A DNA stretch of 64,000 nucleotides from Planctomycetota bacterium (GTDB lineage: Bacteria > Planctomycetota > Planctomycetia > Pirellulales > Pirellulaceae). Location: NCBI GenBank assembly GCA_963204915.1, contig CAUJHS010000117.1, forward strand, positions 310,001 to 374,000, in the 5' to 3' direction. The notes under the pieces are model-generated. The model did not search any database. It saw only the letters and a program-made list of their open reading frames with translations, and had not been told where the DNA came from. Positions 44,989-55,075 of this stretch are shown in pieces (the stretch's first letter is position 1; each line of letters begins with the position of its first letter). Position numbers and translations under genes: made by a program.

Positions 44989-45405
44989 GGCGTGGTCCTT
45001 CCTTTCGCCCTGACGGCGGAAAACGCAGGACGACACCACTGCATTTTACCGCGGCCCGGAGTGCGAATCATCACCTTCGCACTGCGAGGGACGCCGCGCG
45101 AAGGAATTTTTTCACCGGACTTACGTTCGTCCAAGTCGTTCCTGGCTGCGCGTAACTGACGAAGTCGCCACGACTTCCGATCCTGGTGACATTTTTAGAA
45201 GTGACGCAACTTTCTCTAAGAACAGTCAGAATCGGTTGCGAACTCTTGAAATAGACATTTGTTCCGTATAATGGAGTGGGGGTCGAACTCAACGCTCTGC
45301 GGCGCCGCTTCTGCGCGCTGGCGGCGCGTGCTTGTCAATTGGAGTTGGGCCGACTAATCTGAATTTTCGCTTGTCTTTTGCTCCCGCCTTTGCCCCTGCC
45401 CGGTT
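44989..45405 (+). other. Intergenic upstream of the HEAT/cytochrome gene
   Basis: 417 bases between divergent genes, AT-rich in its second half. It holds a candidate promoter at 45246-45272. No gene recognised; the minus-strand frame at 45071-45292 is not convincing. Confidence 0.4.
45246..45272 (+). promoter_or_regulatory. Possible promoter for the HEAT/cytochrome gene
   Basis: TATAAT at 45267-45272 with TTGAAA at 45246-45251, spacer 15 bases (short). Lies ~130 bases before the ATG. Confidence 0.3.
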
Positions 45406-48400
45406 ATGAATCGTTACGTTGGTCGTATTGCGCTCGCATTGTGGTTGTGGACATCCGTAGCGACGGCCGCCGAGCCGGAAACGCCGCCTCCGCAAGAGCC
45501 GGCGATTGCGCCTGCTTCTGCCGAAGCGGAACAAGCGATCGCCGGGTTCCGCGTGCCGGAAAACCTGCGGGTCGAATTGTTCGCCGCCGAGCCGCATGTG
45601 GCGAATCCGGTCGTGTTCGGGTTCGACAACACCGGCCGCATGTACGTGTGCGAAACATTCCGCCAGGACGAAGGAGTCGAAGACAACCGCGGTCACAGCC
45701 ACTGGCTTGACGACGACCTGGCCGCCCAGACCGTCGAAGATCGCCTGGCGTACATCAAGAAACATTTGGGCGAAAAAGCTCTTGAATACACGCGGCACGA
45801 TGACCGCCTGCGGTTGGTGGAAGACACCGACGGCGACGGTCGAGCCGATCGGGCCACCGTGTTCGCCAAGGGTTTTAACCGCATCGAGGCCGGCACCGGC
45901 GCGGGCGTGCTCGCTCATCGTGGCGACGTGTACTACACCTGCATTCCCGACCTGTGGTTGCTGCGCGACACCGACGGCGACGGCCAATCGGACGAACGTC
46001 GTTCGCTGCACACCGGTTACGGCGTGCGGTTTGCCTTTCGCGGACACGACCTGCACGGGCTGGTGCTGGGGCCCGACGGTCGGTTGTACTTCTCGATTGG
46101 CGACCGCGGTTTGAACGTCGCCACCGAGAACGGCAAAATCGTGCTTCCGCAAACCGGCGCCGTGTTGCGCTGCGAGCGGGACGGCTCGAACCTGGAGTTG
46201 TTCGCCAAGGGACTGCGGAACCCGCAAGAGCTGGCGTTTGACGACTACGGCAATTTATTCACTGGCGACAACAATTCCGATAGCGGCGACCAGGCGCGGT
46301 GGGTGCATGTGGTCGAAGGGGGCGACACCGGCTGGCGGATGGAGTATCAATATCTGCCCGATCGCGGACCTTGGAACCGAGAAAAACTGTGGCATCCGTT
46401 CCACGCAGATCAGGCGGCGTATGTGAGTCCTCCGGTGGCGAACTTCGCCGATGGTCCCTCCGGTTTGACGTACTATCCCGGCACGGGGTTTGGCGACGAC
46501 TGGCGCGGCCGGTTCTTCCTGGCCGACTTCCGCGGCACGCCCTCGCAAAGCGGCATTCGCTCGTTCCGCGCCAAGCCCAAGGGGGCGTTCTTCGAACTGG
46601 TCGAAGACGAGCAGCCGATTTGGCAAATCCTGGCGACCGACGTGGAGTTTGGCCCCGATGGCGGACTGTACGTGAGCGACTGGGTCGATGGTTGGACCGG
46701 TTTGAACAAGGGGCGCATCTACCGCTTCGTCGATCCCGATCATTATGACACGGCGATTGTCAAGGAAGTGCAGCAACTGTTGAAGGAAGGTTTTACGCAA
46801 CGACCCGTGGAGGAATTGGCGAAGTTATTGGCTCATGCCGACCGGCGTATTCGGCAAGAGGCGCAGTTCGCGCTGGCTGAAAAGAATGCGGCCGATGCGC
46901 TCCAAGCCGCGGCGCAGTCGCATGAGAATCAACTCGCGCGCATTCACGCCCTGTGGGGATTGGGGCAAATCGTCCGCCGGTCGGATAGCGCCACGGTGTT
47001 GCACGATGTGGTTGCCTTGTTGAACGACGAAGACGCCGAGATTCGCGCGCAAGCCGCTCGCGTGCTGGGCGACAATGCGTTTGCTCCCGCCTATGAGCCC
47101 CTTGTGGCGGCGCTCAAAGATGACGAGCCGCGCGTGCGGTACTTCGCCGCGATGGGCTTGAGCAAACTCGGCCGGTCGGAGGCGATTCCTGCCCTGGTGG
47201 ACATGCTGGCCGAGAACGACAACCGCGATCCGGTGCTGCGTCACGGCGGAGTGATGGGTCTGGCCGGCACCGGCAGCGCGGAGGAAATCCTCGCCGCCAC
47301 GGCAAAGCATCCTTCCCGCGCCGTGCGACTGGCGGCGGTCGTGGCGCTGCGCCAGTCGGCCCATCCTGCGATTGCGGCGTTCCTGCGCGATCCCGAAGAA
47401 TTGGTCATTTTGGAAGCGGCCCGCGCCGTGCACGACTTGCCCATTCCCGAGCCATTGCCCGAGTTGGCGGCGCTGGCCTCGCGCATGACGACGAACGATG
47501 CGCTCTTGCGACGCGCTTTGAACGCAAACTTCCGTTTGGGCGAAGCCGAACATGCCGCCGCGGTGGCCCAGTTCGCGGCCCGGAACAGTGCGCCGGAGGC
47601 GTTGCGTTTGGAAGCCTTGACGATGCTCGAAACTTGGGGCGCGCCGTCGCCCAAAGACCGCGTGCTGAATTTCTGGCGTCCGTTGGAGCGACGCGAGGCG
47701 CAACTCGCCGCCGCGGCGATCAAGCCGGCGCTGCCGGGCATTTTCACCGGTCCGGAAGCCGTGCGTGAAGCAGGCGCACGCGTGGCTGCGAAATATGGCG
47801 TGCGTGAAGCGGCGCCGGCGCTGCGGGCGCTGTTGGCCGACACCTCGCAACGTGGCGCCGTACGAGCCGCAGCGCTTGAGGCGTTGGCGGCGCTGAACGA
47901 CAAAGACCTGCGGCACGTGGCTGTCCAAGCGCTCGGCAGCGAAGACGCGGTGTTGCGCATCGCCGGTCGCCGGGTGATCACTCGGTTCGAACCTCAGGCG
48001 GCAATTCCGCTTTTAGAATCTGCACTGTACAACGGCGAACTGGTGGAGCGGCAAGGCGCGTTGTCCGAGTTGGCGGGAATCAAGAGCGACGACGCAACCG
48101 CGCTCGTCGCGCAGGCGGTTGAGAACCTCCTCGCCGGGCGCATTCCGGCCGATACGCAACTCGATGTGCTGCTGGCGGCCGAGGCGCATCGCACGCCGCA
48201 AATTGAGTCGCAATTGGCCAAGTACGAGGCGACACGCGCGGCGGACGATCCTTTGTCGCTTTATCGCGAGTCGCTGGCGGGCGGCAATGCCGAGCGCGGG
48301 CGGCGCATTTTCTTTGAGCGAACCGAGGTGTCTTGTGTCCGATGTCACGAAGTGAACGACATCGGCGGCAAGGTGGGCCCCGATCTTTCCAAAGTGGGCG

Positions 48401-48723
48401 CCGAAAAAACGCGCGAGTATTTGCTCGAAGCGATCGTGGCGCCGAGCCGCACAATCGCCAAGGGGTTCGAAACGGCTGTGGTCGCCACCGACGACGGCTT
48501 CGTGCATACCGGCGTGGTGCAGTATGAGGACGCGGCGTTGCTGCGGCTGATTACCGCCGAAGGGCAAGTGGTCACAATCGACAAAGGCACGATCGAAGAG
48601 CGCCGCGCCGGCAAAAGCGCCATGCCGGAAGACTTACTGAAGCACCTGACCCGCTCCGACGTGCGCGACGTAGTCGAGTTCCTGGCCAGCCAGAAGCAAG
48701 GCTCAACCGCAGCGCACGAGTAG
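45406..48723 (+). CDS. Membrane-bound-dehydrogenase-like protein with HEAT repeats and PVC-type cytochrome c
   Basis: An 1105-residue secreted protein, typical of planctomycetes. A signal peptide (IALALWLWTSVATA) is followed by a beta-propeller related to L-sorbosone/glucose dehydrogenases (~45-430; AEPHVANPVVFGFDNTGRMYV, VLGPDGRLYFSIGDRG, GDNNSDSGDQARW), then a long run of HEAT-like repeats (~440-930) and a C-terminal cytochrome c domain with the haem motif CVRCH (~970) and GPDLSKVG. The last segment (TGVVQYEDAALLRLITAEGQ) is the usual PVC-type tail. Likely a periplasmic sugar or polyol oxidase with its own electron outlet. Confidence 0.9.
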   Translation: MNRYVGRIALALWLWTSVATAAEPETPPPQEPAIAPASAEAEQAIAGFRVPENLRVELFAAEPHVANPVVFGFDNTGRMYVCETFRQDEGVEDNRGHSHWLDDDLAAQTVEDRLAYIKKHLGEKALEYTRHDDRLRLVEDTDGDGRADRATVFAKGFNRIEAGTGAGVLAHRGDVYYTCIPDLWLLRDTDGDGQSDERRSLHTGYGVRFAFRGHDLHGLVLGPDGRLYFSIGDRGLNVATENGKIVLPQTGAVLRCERDGSNLELFAKGLRNPQELAFDDYGNLFTGDNNSDSGDQARWVHVVEGGDTGWRMEYQYLPDRGPWNREKLWHPFHADQAAYVSPPVANFADGPSGLTYYPGTGFGDDWRGRFFLADFRGTPSQSGIRSFRAKPKGAFFELVEDEQPIWQILATDVEFGPDGGLYVSDWVDGWTGLNKGRIYRFVDPDHYDTAIVKEVQQLLKEGFTQRPVEELAKLLAHADRRIRQEAQFALAEKNAADALQAAAQSHENQLARIHALWGLGQIVRRSDSATVLHDVVALLNDEDAEIRAQAARVLGDNAFAPAYEPLVAALKDDEPRVRYFAAMGLSKLGRSEAIPALVDMLAENDNRDPVLRHGGVMGLAGTGSAEEILAATAKHPSRAVRLAAVVALRQSAHPAIAAFLRDPEELVILEAARAVHDLPIPEPLPELAALASRMTTNDALLRRALNANFRLGEAEHAAAVAQFAARNSAPEALRLEALTMLETWGAPSPKDRVLNFWRPLERREAQLAAAAIKPALPGIFTGPEAVREAGARVAAKYGVREAAPALRALLADTSQRGAVRAAALEALAALNDKDLRHVAVQALGSEDAVLRIAGRRVITRFEPQAAIPLLESALYNGELVERQGALSELAGIKSDDATALVAQAVENLLAGRIPADTQLDVLLAAEAHRTPQIESQLAKYEATRAADDPLSLYRESLAGGNAERGRRIFFERTEVSCVRCHEVNDIGGKVGPDLSKVGAEKTREYLLEAIVAPSRTIAKGFETAVVATDDGFVHTGVVQYEDAALLRLITAEGQVVTIDKGTIEERRAGKSAMPEDLLKHLTRSDVRDVVEFLASQKQGSTAAHE

Positions 48724-48788
48724 CCGCGCCTTGTCGGAGAAATCCTTGTGCAACAACTCGCCACGTCGTGGGGCTGGCGCGGGGCTGC

Positions 48789-49583
48789 TCACTCGGGGCG
48801 GAGGGCCACGTCGGTCAAACCGCGTGAGGTGTGCAACAAGCGTTCGACTTGAAGGAAGTCGCTCGTGCGAAACACTTCACCGCTGCCAGTGGTGAAGTAG
48901 AACACGCCGTTCGCGCCGGTCGCCAGTCCTTGAATGCTGGCCGCATTGTCAGGAAACACGGGCGTGGGCTGGTTGTTGACCAGTTGGTACAGTCGGCTGG
49001 GGGCGCCGTGCGTGGCCAGGTAGATTACGCCGTCACGAAGCGTAAAGAGGCCCCACCAGGCGTGGCCTACGTCGGCCTGGCGGATCGCGGCGATCTCGAC
49101 CGGCTGGCCGTCCCACAAGTTGCGGCGGTAGATTTTTCCGTCCGCCAGCGGCTGGCCGTCCTGCGGAGTGGAAACGACGCTGAAGTACACCGTGTGTTCT
49201 TCCGTCGAACATGCCACATCGCGCACCTGGCCGGGGAACTCAAAGATTTGAATTTCGTGGCGGCCGTCCAGTAGATGCATGACGGAACCGTCCAGTCCGC
49301 TGCAATAGTACAATTTGTTGTCGGGGCCAACCGCCACTTGGGCCAGTTTCATCACGGCGTTAGGGAAGGCCGGATCGGGCAACGCCGCGCGGCGGTGGAT
49401 CAATTGTTCCTGCTCACCCTGTCGACCGTGCAGCAAGTGACCCGGAAACGCGCTTCCTTCGGTCAGGTAAAAATCTTCCCCCGTGACGCGAGCCGTCACG
49501 GCCAGAAGAAACAACGACGAATACCCCCACACCAAGACAACGCAGCCGATCCGTCCCAGGCAATTCGCCACAAGCTTAGACAT
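48789..49583 (-). CDS. Exported beta-propeller-like protein
   Basis: A 264-residue protein with an N-terminal hydrophobic segment (CVVLVWGYSSLFLLAVTARV) that is either a signal peptide or an anchor. The rest has propeller-like repeats (LAQVAVGPDNKLYYCSGLDG, VRDVACSTEEHTVYFSV, IQGLATGANGVFYFTTGSGEVF). No named family recalled. Convergent to the HEAT/cytochrome gene, 65 bases apart. Confidence 0.6.
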   Translation of the reverse strand: MSKLVANCLGRIGCVVLVWGYSSLFLLAVTARVTGEDFYLTEGSAFPGHLLHGRQGEQEQLIHRRAALPDPAFPNAVMKLAQVAVGPDNKLYYCSGLDGSVMHLLDGRHEIQIFEFPGQVRDVACSTEEHTVYFSVVSTPQDGQPLADGKIYRRNLWDGQPVEIAAIRQADVGHAWWGLFTLRDGVIYLATHGAPSRLYQLVNNQPTPVFPDNAASIQGLATGANGVFYFTTGSGEVFRTSDFLQVERLLHTSRGLTDVALRPE

Positions 49584-49939
49584 ACTCGCCTTCGACTCGT
49601 AAGTGACGAGAAAGATGCGCGCCGAATGACCGCGGGTGCTTTATCAAAGCCAAAAATTCGTGTGCCGCTGCTGGCTTGCCCAGCAGTGCGACGCTGCAAT
49701 CAGACACGGTCGGACCAGCCAGCCGTAGCAGGCAACCCCAGAATCAGGCTTTGATAGAGCACTAATGGAAAACCTAGCTTATGTTTGCAACGGTGGCCGA
49801 GCGAACGTGAGAAAAAACGCGGCCCGAACGACGAGCGCAAGAACGCGGCTCACGGCGCGCTTCCCGTGGGGAAGCGGTTCAATGAGAGAAGGCGGCTGAG
49901 GGGGAGCGGCGCGCCGGCGGAAGTTTGGCCGCTGGCGGT
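49584..49939. repeat. Repeat-bearing intergenic region after the tad locus
   Basis: 356 bases. Contains a hairpin CTGCTGG-CTTGC-CCAGCAG at 49668-49686 (a common planctomycete intergenic type) and an arm of the 42.3-kb inverted-repeat family at 49856-49884. No gene. Confidence 0.5.
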
Positions 49940-51166
49940 TTATTCTTTTTCGGCGAGTTGTTTGCCGCCTTTGGCGGGCCAGAAGTTGAGCCAGCGCCGG
50001 CCGGCGGCCGACTTGCGGTCTTCGTCGGAGTTTTGCGGTTCGCCGCCGCCAACGGCGTCGGCCAGTCCGCCGAACGATTGCGCGATGCCGCTGCGCGGGG
50101 CGTGCTCAATCAGCGGCACGCCGTTGTTGCGCACTTCGACCATCACGCGGTAGTCGTTGGGAATCTGCCAGAAGATGTCTCGGCCGATGGTGTCTTGCGC
50201 TTTCTTCAGGCCGATTTGGCTATCGAGGCCGACGCGGTTGACCACGATTTTGACTTTGTCTTTCAGCCCGTCGATCTCCTCAAACGACATCAGCAGCCGA
50301 ACCACGTTGCGCAGGCAGGGCAAGTCGAGCTGCGTGATGAGCAGTACGTGCGTGGCTTCGCGCAGGGCGACCATGTCCAGTTCGCTGTAGCCCTTGGACA
50401 AGTCGAGAATCAAGTGCGAGAACGACGCCTTCATCAAACCCAGCACGCGCTGGAAGTCGTTCGGCGTGACCAGCGACGTGTCTTGCAATTGCACCGGGCG
50501 CGGCAGCAAGTATAAGCCCGAGCTGTGCTTGGTCAACGAGCGTTTGAGCAAGGTGAAGTCGAGCCGCGTGATGTTCTGCGCGACATCGACTAAGGTGTAA
50601 TCGGGAATGGTGTCCAGGAATACGTCGGCGTCGCCCAGCGAAAGATCCAGGTCGACCAGCGCAACCGTGTTGCCGGGCTGCTTGGCGAGAATACATCCCA
50701 GGTTCACACTGACGCTGGTGCTGCCCACTCCGCCGGTGGCGCCGCCTACGGCGATCACGGTACAGCCGCGGCCTTTGCCGCCTGCGGCCACTCCCTGATT
50801 GCCAATGCGGTGCAAGGCGTGAATCAGGTCTTCCACGTTCAGCGGCGTATTCAGGTATTCCTTGGCGCCGGCCCGCATGGCGCGCAAGATGAGTTGGCCG
50901 TCGGTCGAACTGCTCACCACCAGCAAACTGCAATTGGGAGCAATTTGCCGGACGTTCTCGACCAGGGCGAGGGCTTTCTCGGGGTTGGCGTCGAGCGAAA
51001 TGACGCCGACATCGGGTTGCGTTTGTCCGACGACATCGGCGAAGAACTCATAGCGAGAGCACTCGGCCTCGAGCCAGACAATGTCCATGCCCAGGAGCAT
51101 GGTTTTAAGCGTTTCCCGAGCGGAGTCTTGCGGATCGACGATCGCCAGGCGCAGTACAGAGCTCAT
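49940..51166 (-). CDS. cpaE: CpaE/TadZ pilus-assembly localisation ATPase
   Basis: A 408-residue protein. The N-terminal ~120 residues are a receiver-like domain without a clear phosphorylation Asp pattern (VGVISLDANPEKALAL). The rest is a MinD-like ATPase: a deviant Walker A (GGATGGVGSTSVSVNLG, lacking the Lys residues), LVDLDLSLGD as Walker A', and VLLITQLDLPCLRNV. In Tad systems this protein marks the pole or site of the pilus machine. It is the last gene of the tad locus, with 171 bases before it. Confidence 0.88.
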   Translation of the reverse strand: MSSVLRLAIVDPQDSARETLKTMLLGMDIVWLEAECSRYEFFADVVGQTQPDVGVISLDANPEKALALVENVRQIAPNCSLLVVSSSTDGQLILRAMRAGAKEYLNTPLNVEDLIHALHRIGNQGVAAGGKGRGCTVIAVGGATGGVGSTSVSVNLGCILAKQPGNTVALVDLDLSLGDADVFLDTIPDYTLVDVAQNITRLDFTLLKRSLTKHSSGLYLLPRPVQLQDTSLVTPNDFQRVLGLMKASFSHLILDLSKGYSELDMVALREATHVLLITQLDLPCLRNVVRLLMSFEEIDGLKDKVKIVVNRVGLDSQIGLKKAQDTIGRDIFWQIPNDYRVMVEVRNNGVPLIEHAPRSGIAQSFGGLADAVGGGEPQNSDEDRKSAAGRRWLNFWPAKGGKQLAEKE

Positions 51167-51337
51167 AGGATTTGGGGCGAATGTTCAAGCGTCAGACGTG
51201 AGCGTTAGCGATGCAAGGGGGCACGCACAAAGCGGTCTGGAACGGCCGGTGGGAAACCTGGCGCCGCCGCGACCGCCTGATGCTGCTTGCCTACGGCGGG
51301 CCGACGCCCGCCGTGCGAATCGCAAACTGAAATGCCC

Positions 51338-52915
51338 CTACTTCTTTAATACGTCATAACCGACGGGGCCGATGAGTTCCGGCTCGGCAAGTTGGGCCGA
51401 TGCAGGCGTCACGGCGTGCCGGGCGTTCCGATTATTCCCCAAGTGAGGATTGGTCACGGCGCCTCCGGCCGGCGCGGACGGATACTCCACCGGGTACGAC
51501 GCGCCCGGAGCATACGGTTGGAAGCCGCCCATCGCGCCATGCGTGGTGCAACCGCCATCCATCGAGCAGGCGCCGTCGCCGCACTTCGGCACTTCCATAT
51601 AACCGCGGCCGTAAAGTTCGCAATCGGAAGGCGAGGTGGTGAATTGGCCGGGGCCGCACGGCGGGACTTCGCAGGGGTCCATCGCTTCGGCGAACTCGGG
51701 CCGCACCAGGAACAAGAGTTCGACTTCGTTGACCCGTTCTTCCACCCGGCGGAAGGCGGCGCCCACCCAGGGAAGTTCGGCCAGCACGGGAATGCCGCGG
51801 TTCTCCGACTCGACGCGATGTTGCAACAAACCGGCCAAAGCGAGCGTTTGTCCTGCTTGCATTTCGGCGGCGGTGTCCACATACCGCGTGGTGAGAGCGG
51901 GAATGCCGTTGATGCCGTTCGCGTCGTCACGCTCGGTCACTTGCGGACGAACCTCCAGGCGGATGCGGCCATTGCCCAGCACGACGGGGACAAAGTCGAC
52001 TCGCGTGCCAAATTGTCGGTATTCGATCGACACCGTGCCCAAGCTTTGCGGCACGATGATGGGGAACTCGCCGCCCACGTTTACCGTGGCGGGGCGACCG
52101 CTGACCGTCACCACGGTCGGTTCGGACAACAACTTCGCCAGGTTCTTTTGACGCAAGGCGTCGATGAACATGAAGAAGGAGCTGTCGTCGATGATGCCGA
52201 AGCGGATCGTATCGCCAAAGGCCGTGGGCACGCCGCCTTGCAGCGCGCCGCCGTTGCCAATACCGGCCGGCGTGCTCACAAAGAACCCATCGGGACCGGC
52301 CGAGGCCCAGTCAATACCTAACTGACGCAGCTTAGAGCGGGAAACTTCCAGCACTTTGACGTGCAGCATGACTTGTTGCACGCCCCCCACGTACATGTTG
52401 TTGATGACGTTGGGATAGTAGTCGCGGGCGACGGTCACAATGCGGCTGACCATTTCGGGCGTCGGCACGTTGCCCGAGATGACCACGCTTTGCGAAAGCG
52501 GCCGCAACACCAACGTGGCGTCGGGAAATTCGGTGTGCAGCAGGTCTTCCAGTTCGCGAGCGTCGGGACGCACGATCACATCGACCGAGAACAGGCGTTG
52601 CTGTTCGTCCCACATGTTGACTTGCGTCACGCCGGGCCGCAACGCCGACACTTGCACCTGGTTAGGCGAAAGCGGCGTGGCGCGAACCAACTCGGGATTG
52701 TTGACAAACACCCGAGGAATGTTCTGATCGAGCGTGAGAATGCGGCTGGTGTTCACGATCATTTCCAGTCGTTGCGTCGCAGAGCTGACGCGGTAATTCA
52801 CCGACTGGGCCGTATGCTGCTGCTGAGCGTTGACTCCGGCGGCGGCCGCCAACAGCACTGAGCAAGCGATCGTGAGGCGCACCAAGACCGTAGGCGCGAG
52901 AGCGTGATAAGACAT
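51338..52915 (-). CDS. cpaC: CpaC/RcpA-type secretin of the Tad pilus
   Basis: A 525-residue outer-membrane secretin. The ATG at 52915 has AAGGA upstream and a signal peptide (VRLTIACSVLLAAAAGVNAQ). N-terminal part: pilus-assembly domain (INTSRILTLDQNIPRVFV-like), then a BON-like region (DATLVLRPLSQSVVISGNVP). The secretin core follows (SEPTVVTVSGRPATVNVGGEFPI, GTRVDFVPVVLGNGRIRLEVRPQVTERD, QAGQTLALAGLL). The end is Cys/Gly/Pro-rich, unlike most CpaC proteins (CEVPPCGPGQ, CGDGACSMDGGCTTHG), and may form a disulfide-stabilised tail. Confidence 0.9.
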   Translation of the reverse strand: MSYHALAPTVLVRLTIACSVLLAAAAGVNAQQQHTAQSVNYRVSSATQRLEMIVNTSRILTLDQNIPRVFVNNPELVRATPLSPNQVQVSALRPGVTQVNMWDEQQRLFSVDVIVRPDARELEDLLHTEFPDATLVLRPLSQSVVISGNVPTPEMVSRIVTVARDYYPNVINNMYVGGVQQVMLHVKVLEVSRSKLRQLGIDWASAGPDGFFVSTPAGIGNGGALQGGVPTAFGDTIRFGIIDDSSFFMFIDALRQKNLAKLLSEPTVVTVSGRPATVNVGGEFPIIVPQSLGTVSIEYRQFGTRVDFVPVVLGNGRIRLEVRPQVTERDDANGINGIPALTTRYVDTAAEMQAGQTLALAGLLQHRVESENRGIPVLAELPWVGAAFRRVEERVNEVELLFLVRPEFAEAMDPCEVPPCGPGQFTTSPSDCELYGRGYMEVPKCGDGACSMDGGCTTHGAMGGFQPYAPGASYPVEYPSAPAGGAVTNPHLGNNRNARHAVTPASAQLAEPELIGPVGYDVLKK

Positions 52916-53123
52916 CCGTGAACATCCTTGCGTTAATCGTGAATCGGCAGTACGCCGGCCGCCAGCGCACAAGACGGAAGGTCGTTCCATCCCGGACGGC
53001 ACGCCATGCCGTCCGACAACATTTCAACGATGGGTAACTCCATTTCGGAAAGGCCGCGGGGGTCGCGCCCTTTCCGCGCCGAGCGCTTCGTCGCGTCTCG
53101 GCGTATCGATCCAAGGTTCAACG

Positions 53124-54221
53124 TTACTCGGCGTCGTGGTCGACATCCTCCAGGACGCCTTCGGGTTCAAAGTCTTCCGAGTCGGACTCCGGCGCGGCGC
53201 CGTCTTCCAGGGTCGGTCCCCAGCTGGTGTTCGCCGTGGCGGGGCCAACAATGGGGGCGGGCGTCGCCACCAGGTTCTCTTGTACTTCTTCCGGCAGTTG
53301 TCGGGGGTCTTTCCAACGGAACTGCTTGACCCCATCGGGGGTCATCACCAACATCGTGGCCATCGGCGCTGCTTCAATCACAGGAGCCGTTTCCGCCGCG
53401 ACGGCTCCGCCTTGTCGCAGAAAGTTGGCGAAACCTTCCGCGGCAGGACGCGCTGCGGGCGCCGCCTTGGGTTGCGGCTCCACGCCCAACTCGCCGCCGC
53501 CGCGCAGCAACTCGCTCAAGGCGGTCATGTCGTCGTCCGTCACTTTGTCATCGGTTTCATCGTCGGGCCGCCGTAGAGAAAGCTCTAAACGTCCGACCGA
53601 GCTTGCTATAAGCAGTTTTTCCACCTGGTCCGGTTTCACCAACAATGACACAGTTTTGGCTGAAAGCGTTTGTCCGTCGCTGTCGATCTCGCGGTCGACT
53701 TTCTCGTTCACCGCGAACACACGCACATTCTTGAGGATGGTGTAGGCGCCCGTTTTGGTGACGCCGCCCCCTTCTTTCAGAAAAACCAGCACGTCAACAC
53801 GCGATCCGGGCATCACGAGGTTCGATACGGCGGACTCCATCGACACCTGAACCGACTTCACCCGGTACCCCGGCGGAATGGTAATCTCGTGGCTGCCCAC
53901 CTCATTCTTACTCATCAACTTCTGGGTCAGGATGACCTCCCCATCGTAGAGTCGGGTGCGGGCGTACTGGCCTTCGACTTCTTCGAGATTGCGGATTGCG
54001 CCTTCGGGAACTTTGTTGCGAGGCCATTCTTCCAGGCGGATATTGTCCACCGTGAACGGCTCGCGAATGTCAATTTCCTTGGACGCGACAAAGATCTTCT
54101 CGGTCTCTTCGATCACGGGAGCGCCGTCGCCGGACGAACGAATCGCCTGACTGACGCCCGTCGCTGCGACGGTGCCGCACACGGCGGCGATCAAGATCAA
54201 CACAATCGATTTGGAACGCAT
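53124..54221 (-). CDS. cpaB: CpaB/RcpC pilus-assembly protein
   Basis: A 365-residue protein. The ATG at 54221 is preferred, with AAGGGTGA eight bases upstream; a GTG four codons earlier is possible. One N-terminal helix (IVLILIAAVCGTVAATGVS) anchors it in the inner membrane. The SAF-domain region (EKIFVASKEIDIREPFTVDNIRLEEW) and the RcpC segment (TIPPGYRVKSVQVSMESAVSNLVMPGSRVDVLVFL) are clear. The C-terminal ~110 residues are Ala/Pro/Glu-rich. In Tad systems this protein links the secretin to the inner machinery. Confidence 0.88.
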   Translation of the reverse strand: MRSKSIVLILIAAVCGTVAATGVSQAIRSSGDGAPVIEETEKIFVASKEIDIREPFTVDNIRLEEWPRNKVPEGAIRNLEEVEGQYARTRLYDGEVILTQKLMSKNEVGSHEITIPPGYRVKSVQVSMESAVSNLVMPGSRVDVLVFLKEGGGVTKTGAYTILKNVRVFAVNEKVDREIDSDGQTLSAKTVSLLVKPDQVEKLLIASSVGRLELSLRRPDDETDDKVTDDDMTALSELLRGGGELGVEPQPKAAPAARPAAEGFANFLRQGGAVAAETAPVIEAAPMATMLVMTPDGVKQFRWKDPRQLPEEVQENLVATPAPIVGPATANTSWGPTLEDGAAPESDSEDFEPEGVLEDVDHDAE

Positions 54222-54490
54222 GGTTGGTTTCACCCTTGGAAACGGCCAGGGACAGGGCCAGTCCTTGGCCGTCGCGACGGCGGAGCCCTCCGCGGTCTGC
54301 CGGGTTGTCTCGCAAGGACGTCGGCCCTGCTGCGCTGGGCAGCTCTTTCGTTGGAAAGTCCCGGACCGTCGGCTTTCATGACGGCGCCGGAAAGATCGAC
54401 GCTTGCGATTACGACGCGCAAAGCGCGCCGACTTGTTCGTTAACTTGTTTGGGTCCGGCCGCGCCGGACATGCTCATTTTGGCGGTTGTT

Positions 54491-54976
54491 CTACTGCACG
54501 CTTTCGCGACGCATGACCGACTTGGCGGTCATGGTTTTTCCTCCCAGGAAAAACGGCGAAGGCAACCAACTGACCTGGTTAAAGCCAATCGTCACGGTCA
54601 CCGTGACCGGGTCGCCCGATTCGGCGCTGCTGGGCGGATTGGGCGAAACCGTCACCGTGGCGCCGGTGATCGTGCTGGACTCCAGGTAATCTTCCACGGC
54701 GGTTTTCACCTCATTCGTCGTGGCGCCGTCGAGCACGGCCCGCCGCGCGCCTTCACGCGTGGCGTTGGTCAACACTTGCTGCACCATGACCATCCGGCCG
54801 TATTCGATCATCCCGAAGACCAGGAGAAAGAACACAGGCGCGACGAGCGCAAACTCGACGACCGAGGCCCCGCGTCGTTTTCTTCGGAACAACCGGCAGG
54901 CTTTATCCAGCCCGCAAAGTCGGCGCGACAGAGTTCCAGTAATCCGCAGAGTTTCGTCAGTTCGCCCAGTTGTCAT
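54491..54976 (-). CDS. tadE: TadE-like pseudopilin
   Basis: A 161-residue protein. The TadE domain is in the middle: RRGASVVEFALVAPVFFLLVFGMIEYGRMVMVQQVLTNATREGARRAV, with the conserved Glu at the helix start that prepilin peptidase recognises. About 38 basic residues precede the helix, longer than usual for TadE leaders. A 95-residue beta-rich domain follows. It would be a minor pilin processed by CpaA. Confidence 0.88.
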   Translation of the reverse strand: MTTGRTDETLRITGTLSRRLCGLDKACRLFRRKRRGASVVEFALVAPVFFLLVFGMIEYGRMVMVQQVLTNATREGARRAVLDGATTNEVKTAVEDYLESSTITGATVTVSPNPPSSAESGDPVTVTVTIGFNQVSWLPSPFFLGGKTMTAKSVMRRESVQ

Positions 54977-55075
54977 AGTCTCTGTATCCTCTCAGGCGTG
55001 ATCTCGGTTGGAGCGTCCCCGGGGTTTGGTGCAGGCGATCGGTTCGACGCTCTGGCGCCTTGGGCCGCTGGCGGC

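Noticed and set aside
45071-45292. 73-codon minus-strand frame
   Set aside because: No ribosome site and crosses a candidate promoter; not protein-like.
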